From: an uncultured Ruminococcus sp.
GTDB taxonomy: Bacteria; Bacillota_A; Clostridia; Oscillospirales; Ruminococcaceae
Direction of reading: 5' to 3'
Length of the DNA: 11,857 nt
NCBI GenBank assembly: GCA_947303535.1
Contig: CAMYYQ010000011.1
Location: 1 to 11,857 of the forward strand
Shown here: positions 1 through 6,248 of the stretch, piece after piece
How positions within the stretch are numbered: the first letter of the stretch is position 1
Layout: every line of letters starts with the position of its first letter
Made by a program: the position numbers and the translations under genes
The notes under the pieces: model-generated
Told to the model about the DNA's origin: nothing
What the model saw: the letters and a program-made list of their open reading frames with translations, nothing else
The model's database searches: none

Positions 1-94
1 CGACCATTCAGCGAAATTCTATACCCTGCTGGATAAGATGTGCCCCACATGGCGCGAGGACAAAAAGCTCCTTGAAAAGCTTGTGATACTGTGA
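1..94 (+). CDS. C-terminal end of a YgjP-like (DUF45) M48-type metallopeptidase, 5' truncated
   Basis: The reading frame opens at base 2 and runs 30 codons to a TGA at 92-94; the rest lies outside the window. The tail contains DHSAKFYTLLDKMCPTWRED, which matches the usual end of YgjP/DUF45 proteins (pattern H-S-x-x-F-W/Y-x-L-L-x-x-x-x-P-x-W-R-E). In that family the His of this motif is the third zinc ligand after an upstream HExxH, so His at codon 2 of the fragment is probably catalytic. The family consists of small cytosolic zinc peptidase-like proteins of poorly known role. Only 30 residues are visible, so the assignment rests on one motif. The promoter of the next gene begins 9 bases after the stop, so the two genes are separate transcription units. 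Confidence 0.6.
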   Translation, partial: DHSAKFYTLLDKMCPTWREDKKLLEKLVIL

Positions 95-103
95 CCGCTT
101 TCA

Positions 104-132
104 TTGACAATACCGCTCTTTTCATATATAAT
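104..132 (+). promoter_or_regulatory. Sigma-A promoter of dcd, perfect consensus
   Basis: TTGACA at 104-109 and TATAAT at 127-132 are separated by exactly 17 bp. The dcd ATG lies 35 bp downstream of the -10 box, with GGAGG at 156-160 as ribosome binding site. A full consensus with optimal spacing predicts strong constitutive transcription of dcd. No operator-like palindrome is evident around it. Confidence 0.85.
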
Positions 133-167
133 TGTTAGTATAAACGCAAGATCACGGAGGTTCAGAT

Positions 168-701
168 ATGATACTGTCGGATAAAACTATACTGAAAATG
201 CTCGATGAAAGATCACTTGTTATCGAGCCCGTAACAAAGGAACAGATACAGCCTGCAAGTGTGGATATAAGGCTCGGAAATACTTTCAGCATCGTTGACG
301 ATTCGCCCTCGGGAATAATCACTCTTGACGGCAGCATAAACTACAAGACCATCACTACAGACACATATCTTTTGCTGCCGGGGCAGTTCGTACTTGCTAC
401 CACTATGGAGTACTTCGAGCTTCCCGATGACCTTACTGCATTCGTGGAAGGAAGAAGCTCCCTCGGACGCATGGGACTGTTCATTCAGAACGCAGGCTGG
501 GTAGACCCCGGCTTCAAGGGTGAGATAACTCTCGAACTCTTCAATGCCAACAGATGCGCTATCGAATTAAAGGCAGGCAGAAGAGTCGGACAGCTTGTAT
601 TCGCCGAAATGGATGATCACGCCCTCAATCCCTATAACGGTAAGTATCAGGGACAAAAAGGAGCAACAGGCTCAAGAGTATTTATGGATACTGTAAATTG
701 A
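168..701 (+). CDS. dcd: dCTP deaminase
   Basis: This is a 177-residue cytosolic trimeric enzyme of the dUTPase-like fold that deaminates dCTP to dUTP, feeding thymidylate synthesis; some family members also hydrolyse the product to dUMP. Family signatures are clear: [10 protein letters not shown] at 31-40, the phosphate-binding [11 protein letters not shown] at 94-104, [18 protein letters not shown] at 109-126 with Glu123 as the expected catalytic general base, RRVGQLVF at 138-145 and the C-terminal [10 protein letters not shown] at 161-170. The length is in the usual range of about 170-200. The ATG has GGAGG 7 bases upstream and follows a perfect promoter, so it is probably monocistronic. 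Whether it is mono- or bifunctional cannot be decided from the motifs seen. Its stop codon lies inside the left arm of the inverted-repeat element at 696-897. Confidence 0.95.
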   Translation: MILSDKTILKMLDERSLVIEPVTKEQIQPASVDIRLGNTFSIVDDSPSGIITLDGSINYKTITTDTYLLLPGQFVLATTMEYFELPDDLTAFVEGRSSLGRMGLFIQNAGWVDPGFKGEITLELFNANRCAIELKAGRRVGQLVFAEMDDHALNPYNGKYQGQKGATGSRVFMDTVN

Positions 702-897
702 AATAGGGAAGGAAAATACTGTATAATACAGACATGAGCTCTTAGCCATTAGGCATTAGCCGAAAGAGTTCGCTTACGCTCACATTATTTAAATTATTCG
801 CCGAAGGCGACACATTGGCTGATAGCTAATGGCAAAAGGCTAAAGGCTTAGTTCCTTGAATAAGTAAGAATGAAAATAATACTTCCCTAAATCAATT
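696..897. repeat. Nested inverted-repeat (MITE-like) element, 202 bp
   Basis: The outer arms are 696-711 (AATTGAAATAGGGAAG) and 882-897, whose reverse complement is AATTGATTTAGGGAAG: 14 of 16 bases match. A second pair is nested inside: GCCATTAGGCATTAGCC at 745-761 against 817-833 (reverse complement GCCATTAGCTATCAGCC, 14 of 17). A small palindrome TCGCC-gaa-GGCGA sits at 798-810. No ORF of note lies within. The layout resembles a non-autonomous miniature element or a dispersed structured repeat. The left arm overlaps the dcd stop codon, so its transcript could also form the 3' end of the dcd mRNA. No clear target-site duplication was seen. Confidence 0.55.
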
Positions 898-909
898 ATT
901 AATAAGGAT

Positions 910-921
910 AAATGATCATTT
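910..921. repeat. 12-bp perfect palindrome upstream of the hydrolase gene
   Basis: AAATGATCATTT is a perfect 12-bp palindrome 26 bases before the hydrolase ATG, in an AT-rich stretch that probably holds its promoter. It could be a binding site for a dimeric regulator, but short AT-rich palindromes arise easily by chance. No convincing -35/-10 pair was identified beside it; TATATA at 921-926 is the best -10-like string. Confidence 0.25.
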
Positions 922-947
922 ATATATAACACGAAAGGAGCTTTGCA

Positions 948-1835
948 ATGTCACTGAACAGCTTCATCTTCAGAAGAATGTGTACTAAAAGCGACAGAGA
1001 ACGCGACGCGGGTCTTACGACTCCGCCCGAGATCATACGCTTTGACAATATTCAGTACGGGAAGAACAGGAAATGGCAGGTCATGGACGTTTACCGTCCC
1101 AAAGACAAAAAAGGCAGGCTCCCCGTTATCGTAAGCTTTCACGGCGGCGGCTGGACTTACGGCACTAAAGAGACTTATCAGTTCTACTGCATGGACCTTG
1201 CAAAGCGCGGATTTGCTGTGGTAAACTACACCTACAGGCTCGCACCTGAGTACCGCCACCCTGCTCCGTTCCATGATACCAATGCAGTCTTTCGCTGGGT
1301 AATGAAAATTGCCGACAAACTGGGCTTCGATACGGATAATATCTTCGCTGTGGGAGACTCCGCAGGCGCAATGGGAATAGCTCTGTATGCCTGCATGGCA
1401 ACTGACCCCGAGTACGCAAAAAACTACAAGTTCAAAATACCCGAGGGACTTAAAATAAAGGGGCTTGGTCTTAACTGCGGCATTTATGACATCTTCAAGG
1501 AAGAAAGTGTAGGAACCTTGAAGGATTATCTGCCTAAAAAGTATCACATCTCCCTGCTTAAACAGCTAAACGTAGTCGATAATGTAACTGCGGACTTTCC
1601 GCCATGTTTCATTATGACATCAAATGAGGACTTTCTGAACTATCAGTCTCCCCTGCTTGCGAAAAAACTGGACGAGCTGGAAGTAAAATACGTATATAAG
1701 GTATACGGAGATGAGAATACGCCGCTGCATCACGTTTTTCACTGCAATGTCAGGTCTGCTGACGCGGCAGCTGCAAACGATGACGAGTGCGCATTTTTCA
1801 AGGGATTAATAAACAGCCGCAGTGCGGCGGAATAG
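948..1835 (+). CDS. Alpha/beta hydrolase, HSL-type esterase/lipase family
   Basis: This 295-residue protein is predicted to be a cytosolic carboxylesterase of the hormone-sensitive-lipase/acetyl-hydrolase type; the substrate is unknown. The oxyanion-hole motif HGGGW is at 65-69, YRLAPEYRHPAP at 96-107 is typical of the family, and the nucleophile elbow is GDSAG at 136-140 with Ser138. The acid is probably Asp228 (SNEDFL) and the base probably His262 (HHVFH). The domain fills nearly the whole protein; no signal peptide or membrane segment is seen. The ATG at 948 has AAAGGAG at 934-940, spacing 7. The stop lies 7 bases before the ispD start, so the two genes are probably co-transcribed. No functional link between an esterase and the MEP pathway is known to me, so the pairing may be only positional. 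Confidence 0.88.
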   Translation: MSLNSFIFRRMCTKSDRERDAGLTTPPEIIRFDNIQYGKNRKWQVMDVYRPKDKKGRLPVIVSFHGGGWTYGTKETYQFYCMDLAKRGFAVVNYTYRLAPEYRHPAPFHDTNAVFRWVMKIADKLGFDTDNIFAVGDSAGAMGIALYACMATDPEYAKNYKFKIPEGLKIKGLGLNCGIYDIFKEESVGTLKDYLPKKYHISLLKQLNVVDNVTADFPPCFIMTSNEDFLNYQSPLLAKKLDELEVKYVYKVYGDENTPLHHVFHCNVRSADAAAANDDECAFFKGLINSRSAAE

Positions 1836-1842
1836 AGGTAAT

Positions 1843-2520
1843 ATGAAAACATCGGCAGTTATTGTCTGTGCAGGCAATTCAACAAGAATGGGCGGTGTCA
1901 ATAAGATACTGCTGCCACTGGGCGAAAGAAAGGTCATAGGTGTGACCATGCAGGCTTTTCAGCAGTGCGAAAGCATCACGGAAATAGTGATAGTTGCCCG
2001 TGAGAGCGATATCCCTGCAATACAGGAGGAAGCAGAAGCCGCAGGCATAACTAAGCTTGCAGCCTGCACCACAGGCGGCTCTACCCGTCAGGAAAGCGTT
2101 ATCAACGGTATAAAGAAGATATCCAAAGAGACCGAGCTTGTTGCAATACATGACGGTGCGCGTCCCCTTGTAAAGCCCGAACATATCGAAAAGGTCATCA
2201 AGGACGCTTCTGTATTCGGCGGTGCAACTCTCGGAGTTCCCGTAAAGGACACTATCAAGACCGTTGACGGCGGACTTATCATAGATACTCCACCGCGAAG
2301 CTCACTGTATATCACTCAGACTCCGCAGATATTCAAGCGTACTCTTTACTTTGAGGGTATAGACTTCGCTCTCGAACACGGACTTGATTTTACAGACGAC
2401 TGTCAGCTTGTAGAAGCTATCGGCGGCAAGGTCGCCATGACAGTGGGAGATTATACCAATATAAAGATAACGACTCCCGAGGATATAGCTATTGCGGAAG
2501 TTCTGCTGAAACAAAAATAA
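1843..2520 (+). CDS. ispD: 2-C-methyl-D-erythritol 4-phosphate cytidylyltransferase
   Basis: IspD couples MEP and CTP to form CDP-ME, the third step of the non-mevalonate isoprenoid pathway, in the cytosol. From the ATG at 1843 the protein has 225 residues, the normal length. The nucleotide-binding loop is VCAGNSTRMGGVNKILLPL at 8-26 (Arg15 and Lys21 are the conserved catalytic residues); the usual AAG is CAG here. Other family motifs are HDGARPLV at 103-110, VPVKDTIK at 132-139, TQTPQIF at 158-164 and DYTNIKITTPEDI at 203-215, with Lys208. A GTG at 1822 would extend the frame by seven codons into the upstream gene. The ATG is preferred because AGAGGT sits just in front of it and the protein then begins directly before the first beta strand. 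ispF is not adjacent. Confidence 0.95.
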   Translation: MKTSAVIVCAGNSTRMGGVNKILLPLGERKVIGVTMQAFQQCESITEIVIVARESDIPAIQEEAEAAGITKLAACTTGGSTRQESVINGIKKISKETELVAIHDGARPLVKPEHIEKVIKDASVFGGATLGVPVKDTIKTVDGGLIIDTPPRSSLYITQTPQIFKRTLYFEGIDFALEHGLDFTDDCQLVEAIGGKVAMTVGDYTNIKITTPEDIAIAEVLLKQK

Positions 2521-2550
2521 ACAAATAAGAGAAATACCCATATAAAAGTT

Positions 2551-2590
2551 ATGCCCCTAAGCGTTTTTGACACGCTCGGGGCATTGTTTT
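2551..2590 (+). terminator. Hairpin terminator after ispD
   Basis: ATGCCCC (2551-2557) pairs with GGGGCAT (2578-2584), and AGCG (2560-2563) with CGCT (2573-2576), with a small bulge. TGTTTTA follows. The opposite strand has only a weak T-rich tract after the same stem, so it may also stop the convergent orphan gene ending at 2603. Confidence 0.75.
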
Positions 2591-2602
2591 ATCATATTGG
2601 TA

Positions 2603-3004
2603 CTAAGATAAATCAGAATTTGAACTCTCAAAAACAAAAATATGATCATCAACATTTCTTGGTAGAGAACCATAAGCAGAAAGTCCATTTGCCTCACGAA
2701 AAGCACGTTTTATTTCATCTCGGATAACAATACATTCATTTTTCAATTTATCAGGGAGTTTAACCCAAAGTTTTGGAGGAGTATAGTTTATATCTGTTTC
2801 AGGAAGCAGAAATTCAAATAAATGCGTTCTATACAGCATTTTAAAAACTACAGGAGTTTCAACCCCATGCTTTCCTATACAAACAATATAAATATCATTT
2901 TCTCTGTCAACGCACCATTGCGACCATGATTTATCATACCAACGTTCGGACACTTTTTCATATAATACTTTGTCACGCTCATCAACTTTTTCATAAACAA
3001 ACAC
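2603..3004 (-). CDS. Hypothetical protein, AT-rich orphan gene
   Basis: This 133-residue protein is not recognised. It has no signal peptide, membrane helix or known catalytic motif. The N-terminal half is rich in aromatic residues and looks beta-stranded (WSQWCVDRENDIYIVCIGKH, then VVFKMLYRTHLFEFLL). The C-terminal half contains a charged helix-like stretch (KLKNECIVIRDEIKRAFREA). It probably starts at GTG (3004-3002): AGAGGT lies 9 bases upstream, and a perfect consensus promoter lies further up. Base composition is clearly more AT-rich than both neighbours, suggesting recent acquisition. It lies between the ispD terminator and the phage-derived island, transcribed away from the island, so it could be accessory cargo. 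No function can be assigned. Confidence 0.72.
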   Translation of the reverse strand: MFVYEKVDERDKVLYEKVSERWYDKSWSQWCVDRENDIYIVCIGKHGVETPVVFKMLYRTHLFEFLLPETDINYTPPKLWVKLPDKLKNECIVIRDEIKRAFREANGLSAYGSLPRNVDDHIFVFESSNSDLS

Positions 3005-3043
3005 AACTATAATACCTCTAAATTCCGATTTATGTTAGCAACA

Positions 3044-3072
3044 ATTATAACACAACACCGCTGTACTGTCAA
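3044..3072 (-). promoter_or_regulatory. Sigma-A promoter of the orphan gene, perfect consensus
   Basis: Read on the minus strand, TTGACA (3072-3067) and TATAAT (3049-3044) are separated by exactly 17 bp. The GTG start of the orphan gene is 39 bp downstream of the -10 box, with AGAGGT at 3019-3014 between them. Both hexamers and the spacing are ideal, so strong expression is expected. Confidence 0.82.
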
Positions 3073-3083
3073 TACAAATACTA

Positions 3084-3092
3084 TGGTTTAAT
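3084..3092 (+). promoter_or_regulatory. Possible extended -10 promoter, rightward
   Basis: TGGTTTAAT matches an extended -10 element (TG-n plus TTTAAT, 5 of 6 to TATAAT). No good -35 hexamer is seen at 17 bp. The expected start, about seven bases downstream, falls at the first base of the hairpin-rich segment 3097-3187. The element lies just behind the divergent orphan-gene promoter. Confidence 0.35.
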
Positions 3093-3096
3093 GTAT

Positions 3097-3187
3097 GGGC
3101 GGATATTATCCGCCTGTTAAGGGAAGCCCTTTGGAAACCAATTCATATTCTCATCGTAACCTTTGGACTGCTTCGGCAGTCTTTTTT
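3097..3187 (+). ncRNA. Candidate small structured RNA with intrinsic terminator
   Basis: About 90 bases without an ORF hold a row of hairpins: GGCGGAT-att-ATCCGCC (3098-3114), AAGGG-aag-CCCTT (3119-3131), TTGG-aaa-CCAA (3131-3141, or CCAA pairing with TTGG at 3163-3166), and finally GACTGC-ttcg-GCAGTC followed by six T (3166-3187). A possible extended -10 stands immediately upstream. No rightward protein gene lies between the ispD terminator and this terminator, so the terminator needs another transcript to explain it. It does not match tRNA, tmRNA or a riboswitch class that I recognise. It could instead be a leader or attenuator of the island, or a leftover from a deleted gene. Confidence 0.35.
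3166..3187 (+). terminator. Strong intrinsic terminator before the phage-derived island
   Basis: A perfect 6-bp stem GACTGC/GCAGTC closes a UUCG tetraloop and is followed by six T. It points rightward and would insulate the island from upstream transcription, or terminate the proposed small RNA. Confidence 0.85.
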
Positions 3188-3192
3188 ATTTG

Positions 3193-3217
3193 GTCTGTAC
3201 AATAATAGTCCGTACAA
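3193..3217 (+). repeat. Two direct repeats of GTCYGTACAA, 15-bp period
   Basis: GTCTGTACAA (3193-3202) and GTCCGTACAA (3208-3217) lie 15 bp apart in the non-coding leader before the small terminase gene. A looser third match, GTATACAA, lies at about 3227-3234. They could be regulator-binding sites controlling the island. A weak promoter-like pair (TTGGTC at 3190, TACAAA at 3213, spacing 17) overlaps them. Confidence 0.3.
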
Positions 3218-3287
3218 ATTGTGCAGGTATACAAAGTGAAAAATTATTTTTTCAATATTCAACGGGTATGCATTGAATTTGACCTTT

Positions 3288-3329
3288 TTTCAGCCCCCTT
3301 ATGAACGGTGGTTTTGTTCGGGACTGAAA
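3288..3329 (+). promoter_or_regulatory. Inverted-repeat leader overlapping the ribosome binding site of the small terminase gene
   Basis: TTTCAG (3288-3293) can pair with CTGAAA (3324-3329), CCC with GGG (3320-3322), and an inner stem GAAC (3303-3306) with GTTC (3316-3319). The right arm shares its last As with the AAAGGAGG ribosome binding site (3327-3334), so folding could hinder translation initiation. The C-rich stretch before a small terminase gene could also be part of a packaging recognition site; that is inference only. Confidence 0.4.
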
Positions 3330-3345
3330 GGAGGTCATACTTTTT

Positions 3346-3831
3346 TTGAACAGAAACACTAAAGCCAAACTCAATACCTTCTGCTGTAACTATGTTACAC
3401 TGGGCAATGCGGAGGAAGCTGCGGTAAAAGCAGGCTTTCCACGCGAAAACGCTCTCACCGCAGGCATCGAGCTCCTCAAAACAAGAGAATGTCAGGATAC
3501 TATCGCTCGGATAAGAGATATCCTCTCCGACAGCGGCAGCATTATATCAGGTCTGAAAAGGCTTGCTTTCGGCAGCTGCACCGATGCGATATATCTTGTG
3601 TTCGCCGATGAGCTGCCGCCTGCGGAAACTATCGGAAAGCTTGATCTTTTCAACGTTTCCGAAATAAAACGTGTAAAAGGAGGCGGTGTAGAAGTAAAAT
3701 TCTTCGACAGAATGAAAGCTCTCGAAAAGCTGTTCGAGCTTGAAAATGCCTACAGCGACCGCGATAAGGCGGCAGATCTCATAAGAGCAATGACCGCTGA
3801 TGAGGAGTGTGAGGGCTTTGAAGATAACTAA
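3346..3831 (+). CDS. terS: Phage terminase small subunit
   Basis: This 161-residue protein should recognise the DNA to be packaged and deliver it to the large subunit. The N-terminus (NTFCCNYVTLGNAEEAAVKA, residues 11-30) is the helix-turn-helix typical of Terminase_2-type small subunits. The middle RLAFGSCTDAIYLVF and the C-terminal VKGGGVEVKFFDRMKALEKL are characteristic of PBSX/SPP1-like members. It starts with TTG; no other start in frame fits, and AAAGGAGG lies 11 bases upstream. It overlaps the large subunit gene and is first in the nine-gene run. The leader before it can fold onto its ribosome binding site. Length and motifs look intact, with no sign of decay. Confidence 0.92.
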   Translation: MNRNTKAKLNTFCCNYVTLGNAEEAAVKAGFPRENALTAGIELLKTRECQDTIARIRDILSDSGSIISGLKRLAFGSCTDAIYLVFADELPPAETIGKLDLFNVSEIKRVKGGGVEVKFFDRMKALEKLFELENAYSDRDKAADLIRAMTADEECEGFEDN

Positions 3832-5065
3832 ACTCTCACTTAAACAAAAGATAGCCATGAGGTGGTGGCTATCCCCGAAGTTCAGCGGCTATGACGCTAT
3901 AATATGCGACGGAGCTGTGCGAAGCGGCAAGACTCTTTCAATGTCGCTGGGATTCCTGTTCTGGGCAAGTCAGCGATTCAACGGCGGAGCTTTCGCCATG
4001 TGCGGAAAGACCATAACATCGCTCCGCAGGAACGTTGTAACGCCCATGCTCCCTATGCTGAAAGAACAGGGCTACATCATAAGCGAAAAGGTCAGCGGCA
4101 ATTATTTCGACATGACATTTAACGGCGGCACCAACAGAGTATACCTTTTCGGCGGCAAGGACGAAAGCTCCGCCGCTCTCATACAGGGTATGACTCTTTC
4201 GGGAGTATTCTTCGATGAGGTCGCTCTCATGCCACGTTCATTCGTTGAACAGGCTTTAGCAAGATGCTCAGTAAACGGCTCGAAAATGTGGTTCAACTGC
4301 AATCCCGATAATCCGTCACACTGGTTCTACAACGAATGGATAAAGAAGCGCAAAGAGAAAAACGCTCTGTATCTGCACTTCACTATGGCGGATAATCCGT
4401 CACTGTCGAAAAGCGTCAGAAAGCGCTATGAGCGTATGTATTCGGGCACTTTCTACGACCGTTTCATACTGGGAAAATGGACAGCTTCTCACGGAGTAGT
4501 CTACCCCATGTTCAGCGAAAGCGAACACGTTTTCAGCGGCGATATACAGTGTGAAAAATACGTCATATCCTGCGATTACGGCACCGTCAATCCCTCGTCC
4601 TTCGGACTTTGGGGACTTAGCGGCGGCACATGGTACAGGCTCAGTGAATACTACTACGACTCGCGCCGTGAGGGCTTATCCCGTACAGATGAGGAACACT
4701 ATGCAGCACTTGAAGAGCTTGCAGGCTCGCGGCATATCGAAAAGGTCATAGTTGATCCGTCCGCTGCAAGCTTCATCGAATGTATCCGCAGACACGGGAA
4801 ATATCCCGTAGTCAAAGCCGATAACGATGTTGTCTCGGGCATAAGACAGGTAAGCACTGCTCTTAAACAGGGCAGGCTGAAATTCCATTCCTCATGCAGG
4901 GATATACTGAGAGAGTTCACGCTGTACAGCTGGAACGAAAAGTCAGGCACAGATGCTCCCATAAAGGAAAACGACCACGCTATGGACGATATGCGCTATT
5001 TTGTGGCGGATATGCTCAATACTCAGGACAGCGGCGACTTTTTCGCACTGTCCGTTACCCGATAA
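3818..5065 (+). CDS. terL: Phage terminase large subunit (packaging ATPase and nuclease)
   Basis: TerL pumps DNA into the prohead through the portal and cuts it. From the TTG at 3818 it has 415 residues. The ATPase domain has Walker A GAVRSGKT at 32-39 and Walker B GVFFDE at 129-134 with catalytic Glu134, plus the coupling segment MWFNCNPDNPSHWF at 157-170. The RNase H-like nuclease has CDYG (Asp253), IVDPSAASF (Asp313) and NDHAMDD (around 385-391), so all expected acidic residues are present. It resembles PBSX-type terminases. The start is uncertain: ATG at 3800 adds six residues but has no good ribosome binding site, whereas TTG at 3818 has GAGGAG (3802-3807) 10 bases upstream and gives the usual N-terminus. 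It overlaps terS. Intact. Confidence 0.96.
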   Translation: MKITKLSLKQKIAMRWWLSPKFSGYDAIICDGAVRSGKTLSMSLGFLFWASQRFNGGAFAMCGKTITSLRRNVVTPMLPMLKEQGYIISEKVSGNYFDMTFNGGTNRVYLFGGKDESSAALIQGMTLSGVFFDEVALMPRSFVEQALARCSVNGSKMWFNCNPDNPSHWFYNEWIKKRKEKNALYLHFTMADNPSLSKSVRKRYERMYSGTFYDRFILGKWTASHGVVYPMFSESEHVFSGDIQCEKYVISCDYGTVNPSSFGLWGLSGGTWYRLSEYYYDSRREGLSRTDEEHYAALEELAGSRHIEKVIVDPSAASFIECIRRHGKYPVVKADNDVVSGIRQVSTALKQGRLKFHSSCRDILREFTLYSWNEKSGTDAPIKENDHAMDDMRYFVADMLNTQDSGDFFALSVTR

Positions 5066-5098
5066 ACTACCGTTCAATAACTAAATAAAGGAGGAATT

Positions 5099-6235
5099 AT
5101 GAAGCTTTTTCAGAAGAAAAACACTCCGAAAACTGCTCCCGAGCTTATAAGTACACAGCGTTCATGCTGCGAGAAATTCGCTCTTCCTGCGGCTGTTCAG
5201 CCCTATGAAAAGGAGCTTTACGACAGGCTTCGCTATGCCGTACCTATCATTGATGCGGCTATTATGAAGATAATAAGGCTAACAGGCGGCTTCCGCGTTA
5301 TATCCTCGGACGAGAGATATCAGCAGGAGCTTGACGACTTTCTTGCAAACGTTCCCGTAGGTCTTACAGGGCGCTCGATAGGCTGCTTTGCGGATAATTT
5401 TCTCGACAGCCTAATCACCTACGGAAGCGCCGCAGGTGAGATAGTTCCCGACGGCGAAGAACAGCGCATTGCAGGGCTTTGGAACGGAGATGTCTCACGC
5501 ATAAGGCTGTCCGCAGGAGCTGACCCATTCAGCAGGAGCTATACTGTTATCGCTCCCGACGGCAGCTCCCGTAAAATAGCTCACCCCGAACGCATACTCT
5601 ACGCTTGTCTCACAGGAGGCAACTCCCTGCTGAGAGGGCTTCCGTCACTCAGCGGTATCCTTATGAGGATATACGAATGTATCGGTCAGAATTACGACCG
5701 TGTGGGAAATGTCCGCTATGCTGTGACCTATAAGCCCTCGGGACAGGCAGGAGATATGATGTACTCCCGTGAACGGGCTCAGCAGATAGCACGTGAGTGG
5801 GCAGACGGTATGAACTCCGCCAAATACGGTCAGGTAAAGGACTTTGTGGCTGTTGGAGATGTAGATATCAAGGTCATAGGTGCTGAAAATCAGCTCTTTG
5901 ATACAAATGTCCCTGTGAGACAGATACTCGAACAGCTAATCGCAAAGCTCTCTATACCGCCGTTCCTGCTTGGACTCTCGTGGAGCTCTACTGAGAGAAT
6001 GTCATCTCAGCAGGCAGACATACTCACATCGGAGCTTGAATACTACCGCAGACTCCTCACACCTGTCATATGCGATGTGGGCAATTCATTCCTTGCTTCC
6101 ATAGGTTCGGAAGCTTCCTGCTCTATAGAGTGGGACAACATCAATCTACAGGACGAAACAGCTCTTGCAGAAGCAAGGCTGAAAAACGCTCAGGCGAGAG
6201 AGATAGAGCTCCGCCTTGAAAAAAATGAAGAATAA
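5099..6235 (+). CDS. Phage portal protein
   Basis: This 378-residue portal forms the ring at the head vertex through which TerL packages DNA and to which the neck attaches. It has the expected organisation: an N-terminal wing domain (YDRLRYAVPIIDAAIMKIIR, 41-60), the clip/stem region in the middle, and a hallmark C-terminal segment KLSIPPFLLGLSWSSTERMS (283-302), followed by a helical tail rich in Glu, Ala and Arg. It is somewhat shorter than many portals (often 400-500). The ATG has AAAGGAGG 6-7 bases upstream; a 33-bp gap separates it from terL. The stop lies 13 bases before the capsid ATG. No protease or scaffold gene lies between portal and capsid, unlike in many HK97-type modules. Confidence 0.93.
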   Translation: MKLFQKKNTPKTAPELISTQRSCCEKFALPAAVQPYEKELYDRLRYAVPIIDAAIMKIIRLTGGFRVISSDERYQQELDDFLANVPVGLTGRSIGCFADNFLDSLITYGSAAGEIVPDGEEQRIAGLWNGDVSRIRLSAGADPFSRSYTVIAPDGSSRKIAHPERILYACLTGGNSLLRGLPSLSGILMRIYECIGQNYDRVGNVRYAVTYKPSGQAGDMMYSRERAQQIAREWADGMNSAKYGQVKDFVAVGDVDIKVIGAENQLFDTNVPVRQILEQLIAKLSIPPFLLGLSWSSTERMSSQQADILTSELEYYRRLLTPVICDVGNSFLASIGSEASCSIEWDNINLQDETALAEARLKNAQAREIELRLEKNEE

Positions 6236-6248
6236 CGGAGGAAAAAAT

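Noticed and set aside
951..1547. 198-codon open frame on the minus strand
   Set aside because: It lies entirely antisense to the alpha/beta hydrolase, which has clear catalytic motifs. The antisense translation shows no family resemblance and no good start context.
1822..1842. Seven-codon N-terminal extension of IspD from GTG
   Set aside because: It would overlap the upstream gene and adds residues absent from the family. The ATG at 1843 has its own ribosome binding site.
3097..3187. tRNA or tmRNA serving as phage attachment site
   Set aside because: No cloverleaf, no T-loop GTTCGA-type motif and no CCA end can be found; the hairpins are simple stem-loops.
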